A stretch of 64,000 nt of DNA from Serinibacter arcticus. GTDB lineage: Bacteria > Actinomycetota > Actinomycetes > Actinomycetales > Beutenbergiaceae. Below are positions 7,101 through 13,775 of the stretch, piece after piece. The stretch lies in assembly GCF_004786095.1 (NCBI RefSeq), contig NZ_RHPJ01000003.1:1-64000 (forward strand), read 5' to 3'. Below the pieces are notes generated by a model, which searched no databases, was not told the origin of the DNA, and saw nothing but the letters and a program-made list of their open reading frames with translations. Numbering within the stretch: position 1 is the stretch's first letter; each line of letters opens with the position of its first letter. Both the position numbers and the translations under genes were made by a program.

Positions 7101-8619
7101 GTGGGTCGTCGACTTCGCCCGCGCCGGCCACCTCCTCGTGCTCGGCTCCTCCGGTGCGGGCAAGACGGAGCTGCTGCGCACGCTCGCCGTCGGCGTCACC
7201 GCGGGCGGCGACCCCGCTGCTCCGCTCGTCTACGGCCTCGACTGCGGCGGCGGCGGCCTGGCGGTGCTGGCGGGTCTGCCGTCCGTGGGCACCGTCGTCG
7301 TCGAGGCGCAGCGCGAGCGGATGCAGCGGCTCGTCCGCATGCTCCACCGCACCGTGTCCGACCGGAACGCCGCGATGGCCTCGCGCGGCGTGGCCGATCT
7401 CGCGGCGCTCGCGGCCACCGGGGTCGACGTGCCCCGCGTCCACGTGCTGATCGACAACCTGCCGGCGCTGCTGGAGTCCTTCGAGGGCGGTGGCTCGATG
7501 CGTCGCCAGCACTCGGACATGCTCGTGACGATCCTGCAGGAGGGGCGTCGCGCCGGTGTCCACGTCACGGCGACGGCCCCGCAGCGCACGGGCGTGCCCG
7601 CCCCGGTCGCGGCGGCGTTCGGCCAGCGCCTCGTGATGCGCATGACGATCCCGGACGACTACATGATGCTCGGCGTCCCCGGTGGCGTGCTCGACGCCGA
7701 CAGCCCGGCCGGTCGCGCGCTGCTCGGCAAGCACGAGGTCCAGGTCGCCACGATCGGCGGCGCCGGAACGCCCCTGCAGGGCGAGCGGCTCGCGGCGGTC
7801 GCCGCCCAGGTCGCCGAGCGCTACCCGGAGGGGGCGACGTCGGTGCCGGGCATGCCCGACCGGCTCCCGCAGACCGCGCTCCCGGTGCCGGTGCGGGACG
7901 AGGTGACGGTCGGGGTCGAGGAGGACATGGTCGCGCCGGTGACGCTCGCGCTCCTGGAGGGGCCGGTGCTGGTGACGGGTCGTTCGCGCAGCGGCCGCAC
8001 CACCCACCTGATCGGGCTCTCGCAGCTCGCGCGCCGCGCGCAGCGGCCCGTGGCCGAGGTCGTCCTGGTGGGGCCGCGGGCGGCCGCGACGGCGCAGGCG
8101 TGGCCGGGTGAGGACCTGCTGGTGCTCTCGAGCCCCGAGGAGGTGACGGACTGGCTGGCCGGCCCGGGCGCCGTCGGCCCGGTCGGGCCCGCGTCCTCCC
8201 GCGGCGAGGACGCCTGGCGCCTCGTGCTGGTCGACGACGTGCACGAGTGGGAGCGCGCGTGGGAGGCCTCGGGCCCCGAGCGCCGCGCCGTCGAGGCCCT
8301 CGCGGCGTGGGCCGGAGGAGCGGCAGCGCGACGGACGGCGCTGGTCGTGGCGACCGACGCCGACGACGCCCGCACCCGTCAGCACATCCCCGGTCTGGTC
8401 TCGACCGTGCGCCGCTCGCGCCGCGGGGTGCTCCTGAGCCCCGAGATGGGCGACGGCACGCTGCTCGGCGCCCAGGTGCCGATGTCCAGCCACGAGACGC
8501 TCGCCGGACCGGGCCGAGGGCTCCTCGTCGCCGCCGGAACCTTCCTGGTGATCCAGGCCACAGCCGCCACGATCGTCGTGGAACAATCGGCGGCAGCACA
8601 GGGCGGGAGCCCACGATGA
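4195..8619 (+). CDS. EssC/EccC-type FtsK/SpoIIIE secretion ATPase with N-terminal FHA domain
   Basis: A 1474-residue membrane motor expected to energise WXG100 export. Domains in order: N-terminal region (1-95), FHA domain (about 97-188, with LGRGSD, SRTHAR and GSAHGT), transmembrane segment(s) (about 231-270), then three RecA-like ATPase domains. Walker A motifs are GTTGAGKSE (634-642), GSSGAGKTE (984-992) and a degenerate GRSRSGRTT (1262-1270) with Arg for Lys. Domain 1 also has the LICVDEF Walker B. FHA domains at the N-terminus are typical of Firmicutes EssC rather than mycobacterial EccC, which splits Ca and Cb. ATG 4195 has a GAGGGAGAG site; an earlier in-frame ATG at 4090 would overlap the promoter element. 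Its stop overlaps the next start by 4 nt. Confidence 0.95.
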   Translation: MWRLSVVPTAESALEPVDVVIDSAPHGCVADLAASLGEHLVGAGSRVLLAPVSDGRPWPAQQRLLDSPLRDGGLLHVASVPSDWLTRPARQRRPRAVLRVLSGPEAGREVELHGDVVTLGRGSDAQVRLADPLVSRTHARLLLGATPSVVDLGSAHGTRVGDREVTGAQPFAWGEPIVLGATEVVLRPSGEVTTPEREQGVLRPPRFGTAVVATELDLPAPPASPRKTPFPWPMMLMPVLIGGGMLAMSRSPMSLIFMIGFPLMMAMTNIVQRRQARKEFEAERDLWRGDVREVLTTLDTSAATQRENAFDDEPDLDAVVVRARTRHHSLWTRQQDDDDFLTVRSGLGERPALVTAKRPGGGDRALRAEVSRALAERTTLPDLPVPLDLTAGLSAVTGPVDDVDAWVRAAIVRLAVTHSPTDLAVTAVLGPGRSSLETWLRWLPHVSSAGPAPVAIGAAQGQALLESLTVTGGGTGHTLCLVDEGAGLTRRHVEAVAQQAAERQLHLLWLGERSEEVPAATARLVDLRTGELAHARRGGVEEITTPETLDLAVAWSTARSLAGYRDEAAVGAAEALLPPVVRLPDLTGCGSDDVEQVLERWATSRGLRAQLGAGTDGAVTIDLREDGPHGLVAGTTGAGKSELLQSLISSLAVNNPPSRITFLLVDYKGGAAFRECAQLPHTVGYITDLTPALVQRALVSLHAELTTREHLLERYGAKDLPDLERSHPEAAPPSMLICVDEFAALLAEVPDFVDGMVSIAQRGRSLGMHMLLATQRPAGVVTPQIKANTDLRIALRVASPDDSTDVIDAPDAAQLSRRNPGRAWLRRTGHGTRELVQVAWVGARELRREASAPVEVRPFDARGGAALAVADEEDGRLHPRTDLERLVDTVTTAHLRTGATAPRRPWLPQLPEVLPLGVAGPGRLVIGADAAQAALVDGAGALESLSVEPGAGQAVLGMIDRPSAQTQEPWVVDFARAGHLLVLGSSGAGKTELLRTLAVGVTAGGDPAAPLVYGLDCGGGGLAVLAGLPSVGTVVVEAQRERMQRLVRMLHRTVSDRNAAMASRGVADLAALAATGVDVPRVHVLIDNLPALLESFEGGGSMRRQHSDMLVTILQEGRRAGVHVTATAPQRTGVPAPVAAAFGQRLVMRMTIPDDYMMLGVPGGVLDADSPAGRALLGKHEVQVATIGGAGTPLQGERLAAVAAQVAERYPEGATSVPGMPDRLPQTALPVPVRDEVTVGVEEDMVAPVTLALLEGPVLVTGRSRSGRTTHLIGLSQLARRAQRPVAEVVLVGPRAAATAQAWPGEDLLVLSSPEEVTDWLAGPGAVGPVGPASSRGEDAWRLVLVDDVHEWERAWEASGPERRAVEALAAWAGGAAARRTALVVATDADDARTRQHIPGLVSTVRRSRRGVLLSPEMGDGTLLGAQVPMSSHETLAGPGRGLLVAAGTFLVIQATAATIVVEQSAAAQGGSPR
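8536..8587 (+). promoter_or_regulatory. Possible fourth, degenerate copy of the secretion-island element
   Basis: GGAACCTTCC (first 10 bases of the 15-mer) at 8536-8545 is followed exactly 46 nt later by AACAAT (8582-8587), a weak -10-like box, just upstream of the fibronectin-III gene. It lies inside the ATPase coding sequence, so the match may be chance. Confidence 0.3.
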
Positions 8620-11591
8620 CCACCACACGAGGGAAGGGGCCGACCATGCGCGGGTGGCGGAGGCCGAACGGCGAGCGCGGCGCGGTCGAGGTCGGCGTCG
8701 CCATGGCCGGGGCGCTCCTCGTGGTCGGCGCGATCGTCGGCAACGGCGTCGCCAGCACGCTCGTGGACATGTCCGACGGCGCCACCTGGCTCCCCGAGGA
8801 CGAGCAGGGCACGGTGGTCCAGATCAACCCCGCGACCGGCGAGCCGGAGCGCCGGCTCCAGATCGCGGCGGCCGACGCCGAGCTCGAGCTCGCGCAGCGC
8901 GACGGCCGGCTCATCGTGACCGACCGCGCCAGCGGGGCCATCACCGCCATCGACCTCAGCACGCTCCTGGCCAGCGGTCAGCGCACCGCGGCCGATCCCG
9001 CCGACACCCGCGTGCTCGTGGGCGGTGGGCACGTCGCCCTCGTCGAGCTCGGTGAGGGTGTGGTGCGCGCCGTCAGCCCGCTGACGCTCGCCGACATCGG
9101 CACGCCGTACCGGACCAACGCGCTCGCGGACGCCGCGATCGACGACTCCGGCCGGGTCTGGGTCATCGGCCAGGACGGTCAGCTGCAGGAGCTCGAGTAC
9201 CGCGCGGACGCCCGCGAGCACGCGGTCCGCACCGACGTGCCCGTCGAGGCCGCCGGCCCCGCGTCGCGGCTCGTGCCGCACGCGCGGGGCGTGACGGTCT
9301 TCGCCCCCGACCGCGGCGCCGTCGTGCAGGTCGGGTCCGGCAGCGACATCACCGCGGGTGTGCCCCAGCTCGAGGGTGCGGTCGAGGTGGCGCCGCGCTC
9401 GCCGTCGGACCTGGTGCCGGCCTCGGTGCCGGAGCTCGGCCGCGTCGTCGTGCTCAGCGGCCGCAGCGTGCTGTCGGTGGACGTCTCGGCCATCGGGTGC
9501 GAGCGTCCGGCGCAGCCGCAGACGTTCTCCGGCCGCATCTACGTGCCTTGCTCCGGGGCGGGCAAGGTCGTCGTGCTGAACGCCGACGGCACCCGGGCGG
9601 CACCGGACATCATCGTTCCGGGCGGCGGTGACCCGCGCCTGACGATCGACGAGGGGCGCCTCGTCGTGCACACGCGGGACGGGTCGGGCGGCTACGTCAT
9701 CGTCGACGGGTCAGGGACGACCCGCGTGGTCGAGCCCGAGCCGACCGCCGTGACACCGGTGCCGGTGGACCGCGCGCTGCCGCCCCGACCCCAGGTGCCG
9801 GTCGTTCCGCCGCAGCAGAGCGGGACGACGCCGCCGACCACCCCGCCCACCACGCCCCCGGGTCAGCCCACGACACCTCCGGTCGAGACGGAGACGCCGA
9901 CCGACCTGCCGACGACCGCGCTGCCGACGCCGCCGACCCCGACCCTCCCGACACCGACGCTGCCCAACCCCACGGACACCGGCACGAGCACCCCGCCGCC
10001 GAGCACGGGTGGACCGACGGAGACCGGGACCGGGACGGCCCCGGTCGGTGACTACGCGCCGTCCGACGTGCGCGTGGTGGCGACGGCGGATCCGACCGTC
10101 GCGACCGTGACGTGGCAGGCCTCCCAGGTGCCGGCCGTGCGCTACCAGGTGACGGCGTCCACGGGCGTCGGCACCGAGGTCGCGGCCGGTGCCGCGCTGA
10201 CGTCACCGCTCACGGGGCTGACGTGCGGCCGCACCGTGGACGTCCGCGTGACAGCGGTGCACCAGCCGGCCACGACCGAGTCCGTGACCCGCGAGGTCCC
10301 GTACACCACGCCCGCGTGCGCGCCGGGGGTGACGCCGACGGACACGCCGACGACGACCGAGCCGCCGACGGACACCCCGACGACGACCGAGCCGCCGCCC
10401 CCGACGAGCGAGCCGCCGACGGACACCCCCACGAGCGAGCCGCCGACGGACACCCCGCCGACGGACACCCCGACGACGGGACCGACGTCCCCACCGCCGC
10501 CGACCGCCGCGCCCGTCACCAACGTCACGGCGACCGCCCAGCCGAACGGCACCGTCGTGGTCAGCTGGAGTGCCGCACCGGAGGCCGACAGCTACAGCGT
10601 CCAGCCCGCCGGGAGCGGGACCGGCACGTCCACCACGGGTACGAGCGCGACACTGCCCCAGGCACCGGGGACGTCCGTCGCGTACGACGTCATCACGCAT
10701 CTGGGCACCAGCACGGCGCGATCGGCCCCGAGCCAGACGGTGACGGCGGCCGGTGCTCCGGCCGCCCCGGGCGTCGGCGTGACGGTCACGCGCGACTCGC
10801 TCGAGCAGGTGACGCTCTCGTTCGCCGTCACCCCGGGAGGCGACGGCGGTTCGCCGATCACGGGCTACACGCTGAACTACTCGGGAACCTCGATCACCCC
10901 CAACCAGGTCCCGCTCGGCACGCAGACGACGCACGTGGTGGCCGTCGACTGCTCCGGCCAGGCACTCTGCCGCGACGGCGGGACCGTGGAGGCGACCGTG
11001 ACGGCGACCAACGCCGTCGGCACGAGCGGGAACGGACGGGGATCCGGCAGCCTCGGACCGGCGGCGATCCCGCGCGACGGCGATCAGGTGCTGAACGGAT
11101 CGACGAGCCGAACGACCACCAGCACGGTGGAGCTGTCCATCACCTACACCCCTGTTGCCGCCTGGTCAGAGACGCCCGGGACGTGCACCTTCCAGGAGGA
11201 CGGGGGACCGGTGCAGGTGATGGACTGCGCGTCCTCGACCCGTGTGGCTTCCGCGATGTCCCAACGGAACGCAGACCGCTCGATCAGCGCGACCGTCACC
11301 TTCACGGGTGGTGGAATCACGGCGTCGACGAGCCTGAACGAGTTCTGGCCCGGTGAGGCCTACTGCGACCCCAGCGGGATCTGCTACCAGCTGCAGTCCG
11401 CCCCGGACACCGAGGTCGAGATCGTCCCGCTCCCGTGGACCCCGCCGCAGGTGCCGAACCCGCCCGTCGTCGCGGCCGGGACCCTGATGCTCGGTCTCGC
11501 CGGTCTCCTGCGCGTCACACGCCGTCGCACCGAGGCCACCCACCCCGATCCGACCGCGGCCGACGCGCCCACCACCCCGGAGGACCGATGA
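8616..11591 (+). CDS. Membrane-anchored fibronectin type III domain protein
   Basis: About 991 residues. A hydrophobic segment (about 22-42) follows a basic N-terminus, then a region with beta-propeller-like repeats (about 50-370), a Pro/Thr-rich linker, three fibronectin-III-like domains separated by another PTDTP/TTEPP repeat, and a C-terminal transmembrane helix (VVAAGTLMLGLAGLLRV) with a basic tail. Most of the protein should be outside the cell. ATG 8616 overlaps the ATPase stop (ATGA), implying translational coupling; ATG 8646 has a better ribosome binding site (GAGGGAAGGGG) and is an alternative. In this island it may be a surface component or receptor; that is inference. It overlaps the MoxR gene by 4 nt. 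Confidence 0.88.
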   Translation: MTTTRGKGPTMRGWRRPNGERGAVEVGVAMAGALLVVGAIVGNGVASTLVDMSDGATWLPEDEQGTVVQINPATGEPERRLQIAAADAELELAQRDGRLIVTDRASGAITAIDLSTLLASGQRTAADPADTRVLVGGGHVALVELGEGVVRAVSPLTLADIGTPYRTNALADAAIDDSGRVWVIGQDGQLQELEYRADAREHAVRTDVPVEAAGPASRLVPHARGVTVFAPDRGAVVQVGSGSDITAGVPQLEGAVEVAPRSPSDLVPASVPELGRVVVLSGRSVLSVDVSAIGCERPAQPQTFSGRIYVPCSGAGKVVVLNADGTRAAPDIIVPGGGDPRLTIDEGRLVVHTRDGSGGYVIVDGSGTTRVVEPEPTAVTPVPVDRALPPRPQVPVVPPQQSGTTPPTTPPTTPPGQPTTPPVETETPTDLPTTALPTPPTPTLPTPTLPNPTDTGTSTPPPSTGGPTETGTGTAPVGDYAPSDVRVVATADPTVATVTWQASQVPAVRYQVTASTGVGTEVAAGAALTSPLTGLTCGRTVDVRVTAVHQPATTESVTREVPYTTPACAPGVTPTDTPTTTEPPTDTPTTTEPPPPTSEPPTDTPTSEPPTDTPPTDTPTTGPTSPPPPTAAPVTNVTATAQPNGTVVVSWSAAPEADSYSVQPAGSGTGTSTTGTSATLPQAPGTSVAYDVITHLGTSTARSAPSQTVTAAGAPAAPGVGVTVTRDSLEQVTLSFAVTPGGDGGSPITGYTLNYSGTSITPNQVPLGTQTTHVVAVDCSGQALCRDGGTVEATVTATNAVGTSGNGRGSGSLGPAAIPRDGDQVLNGSTSRTTTSTVELSITYTPVAAWSETPGTCTFQEDGGPVQVMDCASSTRVASAMSQRNADRSISATVTFTGGGITASTSLNEFWPGEAYCDPSGICYQLQSAPDTEVEIVPLPWTPPQVPNPPVVAAGTLMLGLAGLLRVTRRRTEATHPDPTAADAPTTPEDR
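9820..10000 (+). repeat. Pro/Thr-rich coding repeat, first linker
   Basis: Irregular short repeats (CCGACC, CCCACG) encode a PPTTPPTTPP-type linker between the propeller-like region and the first fibronectin-III domain of the surface protein. Boundaries are approximate. Confidence 0.6.
10330..10490 (+). repeat. PTDTP / TTEPP coding tandem repeats, second linker
   Basis: Repeats built on GCCGACGGACACCCCGACGA encode PTDTPTTTEPP and SEPPTDTP units between fibronectin-III domains. Near-identical DNA copies suggest slippage-prone expansion, typical of wall-spanning stalk linkers. Confidence 0.75.
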
Positions 11592-12577
11592 CCACGCCCG
11601 CCACCACGACGGACGTCACCGAGGCCCAGGTCGCCTCCTTCCGGGTGCTCCACGACCGCATCGTCGACGCGGTCGAGCAGGCGCTGCGCGGCAAGCGGCC
11701 GGTCGTCGAGCTCGCCGTCGTCTCGCTGCTGGCCGGCGGCCACGTGCTCCTCGAGGACGTGCCGGGCACCGGCAAGACCACGCTGGCCCGCGCCGTCGCC
11801 GCGGCCCTGGGCGGCAGCTCGCGCCGCATCCAGTTCACGCCGGACCTCCTGCCCTCCGACGTCACGGGCACCTCGGTGTTCGAGCCCAGCACGGGCGAGA
11901 TCACGTTCCGTCCCGGGCCGGTGTTCACGCACGTGCTGCTGGCCGACGAGATCAACCGCGCCGCCGCCAAGACGCAGTCGGCCCTCCTGGAGGTGATGGC
12001 CGAGCGGACGGTGACCGTCGACGGCGTCGGCCGCCGCGTGCCCGACCCGTTCCTCGTCATCGCGACCCAGAACCCCGTCGACCTCGACGGCACCTACCGC
12101 CTGCCCGAGGCCCAGCTCGACCGGTTCCTGGTCAAGATCGAGATCGGCTACCCCGACGCCGAGCACGAGATCGACGTGCTCCGTCCCGGCAGCCGCGCCG
12201 GTTCGGTCGAGCACGTGCCGCAGGTGACGACGCCGGACGAGGTCGCCGCCGCGTCCGCGGTGCTCCGCGGTGTCCACGTCGCCGAGCCGATTCTCAGCTA
12301 CATCCGGGCCGTCGGCGCCGCCACCCGCGACGACGCCCGCCTCCGGCTCGGAGCCTCGACCCGCGGGCTGCGCGGGCTCGTGGCCGCCGCGCAGGTGTGG
12401 GCCGCCACGCAGGGTCGGCACTACGTCGTCCCGAGCGACGTCCAGCGGCTCGTCGTCCCGGTCCTCGGCCACCGCGTGATCCTCACGCGCGACGCCGTCC
12501 TGGCCGGTACGGGCACCGAGCAGGTGCTCCTGGACGTGCTCGACCGTGTCGAGGTGCCGCGCCCCGGCGCGGCCTGA
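11588..12577 (+). CDS. MoxR-family AAA+ ATPase
   Basis: 329 residues with the MoxR AAA+ core: Walker A PGTGKTT (59-65), Walker B with ADEINRA, and a sensor region with ATQNPVD. MoxR ATPases act as chaperone-like factors and are usually encoded next to DUF58 and transglutaminase-like genes, as here. The start overlaps the upstream stop (ATGA), and the DUF58 gene begins 5 nt after its end, so the set from 4195 to 16006 looks like one long operon. This links a MoxR module to a secretion island; the substrate is unknown. Confidence 0.93.
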   Translation: MTTPATTTDVTEAQVASFRVLHDRIVDAVEQALRGKRPVVELAVVSLLAGGHVLLEDVPGTGKTTLARAVAAALGGSSRRIQFTPDLLPSDVTGTSVFEPSTGEITFRPGPVFTHVLLADEINRAAAKTQSALLEVMAERTVTVDGVGRRVPDPFLVIATQNPVDLDGTYRLPEAQLDRFLVKIEIGYPDAEHEIDVLRPGSRAGSVEHVPQVTTPDEVAAASAVLRGVHVAEPILSYIRAVGAATRDDARLRLGASTRGLRGLVAAAQVWAATQGRHYVVPSDVQRLVVPVLGHRVILTRDAVLAGTGTEQVLLDVLDRVEVPRPGAA

Positions 12578-12581
12578 GCCC

Positions 12582-13775
12582 GTGCCGTCGATCAGCCCGG
12601 ACCGCTGGGGTTCGCCGCGCCTCACCGCGCGAGGCACCACGGCCGCGACGCTCGGTGCGCTGCTCCTCCTCGGCGGCCTGTGGGCCAGATACCCCTCGCT
12701 CGTCGCGCTCGGCGCGGGCCTGGTGGTGCTCGTGTTCGCCTCCGTCGTCGGCGTCCTCGTCGCCGTCCCCGTCCGCGTCGAACGCCGCACGAGCAGGACG
12801 CGCGTCACGCGGCTGGCCGACTGCACCGCCGAGATCACCGTCACCAACCTGTCCTCCTGGGCGTCGATCCAGCTCGAGGGCTTCGACCGCGTCGGCGCCG
12901 ATCTGCGCCCGGTCGCGCTCCCGCGCCTCGCCCCCGGCACGAGCGGCATCGGCACCGAGGTGATCCCGACGGCGCACCGCGGCCGCGTGAGGTTCGGGCC
13001 GCTTGTGCTGCGCCGCTCCGGCGTCGCCCGCCTGGCCGTGCGCACGAGCGAGCACGGCGAGGCCGCCAGCGTCCTGGTCGAGCCCCGCGTGCTCGACGCG
13101 ATCTCGCTCGCACCCGGGCTGCGGCGTGGCCACACCGGCGCGCAGGAGCGCATCGAGCACGGCGGGACCGACCTCGTCGGCCTGCGCGAGTACATCGCCG
13201 GCGACGACCTGCGGCGCCTGCACTGGGCCACCAGCGCCCGGCGCGGTCAGCTCATGGTCCGGCAGGACGCCGACCCCGCGCTGCCTCACCTGACCGTCCT
13301 GCTGGACGACCGGCTCGCGAGCTACGCCGCGCCCGCCGATCTGGAGGAGGCCGTCGACGTCGCCGCGAGCCTTCTCGCGACGGCGGCGGCCACCGAGAGC
13401 CCGGGCCGACTGCTGACGATCGCCGGTGACCTCGAGCTCGAGAATCCGCCGAGCCGGGTGGCCGACGGCGGCTCCGACCTCGCGCCCGACGTGCGGGAGG
13501 CGCTCGCGCTCCTGGTGGGGCGCGACGACGACGCCGGGCACCCGGGGGCACCGTCGGCGACGGTCGACGGACCCGACGTGCTCGTCGTCCTCACGGGCGT
13601 GCGCGCCGACCTCGGTGCGCTGCTGCTCGAGGCCGCCGCCGCGCCGGCGGCGGTGATCGCCGTCGTCGACCCCGATCCTGTCGCGCTCGTCTCGGCCGTC
13701 CAGGGCGTGACGCTGCTGCGCGGCCCGCGCGCCGAGGACCTCGTGCACGGCTGGCGCTCGGCGGTGGCGCGATGA
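12582..13775 (+). CDS. DUF58 domain membrane protein
   Basis: 397 residues from GTG 12582, 5 nt after the MoxR stop. Two adjacent transmembrane segments (about 21-60) precede a beta-rich region and the DUF58 signature (GGTDLVGLREYIAGDDLRRL, then HWATSAR, about 190-222). The rest is a VWA-like region. DUF58 proteins partner MoxR ATPases, and the order MoxR-DUF58-transglutaminase is widely conserved. An in-frame ATG at 12546 lies inside moxR and is less likely. It overlaps the next gene by 4 nt. Confidence 0.9.
   Translation: MPSISPDRWGSPRLTARGTTAATLGALLLLGGLWARYPSLVALGAGLVVLVFASVVGVLVAVPVRVERRTSRTRVTRLADCTAEITVTNLSSWASIQLEGFDRVGADLRPVALPRLAPGTSGIGTEVIPTAHRGRVRFGPLVLRRSGVARLAVRTSEHGEAASVLVEPRVLDAISLAPGLRRGHTGAQERIEHGGTDLVGLREYIAGDDLRRLHWATSARRGQLMVRQDADPALPHLTVLLDDRLASYAAPADLEEAVDVAASLLATAAATESPGRLLTIAGDLELENPPSRVADGGSDLAPDVREALALLVGRDDDAGHPGAPSATVDGPDVLVVLTGVRADLGALLLEAAAAPAAVIAVVDPDPVALVSAVQGVTLLRGPRAEDLVHGWRSAVAR

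Noticed and set aside
4864-8628. Open frame of 1254 codons on the minus strand
   Set aside because: Shadow of the EssC-type ATPase gene; composition is Arg/Gly/His-rich, with no domains, and high GC lengthens antisense frames.
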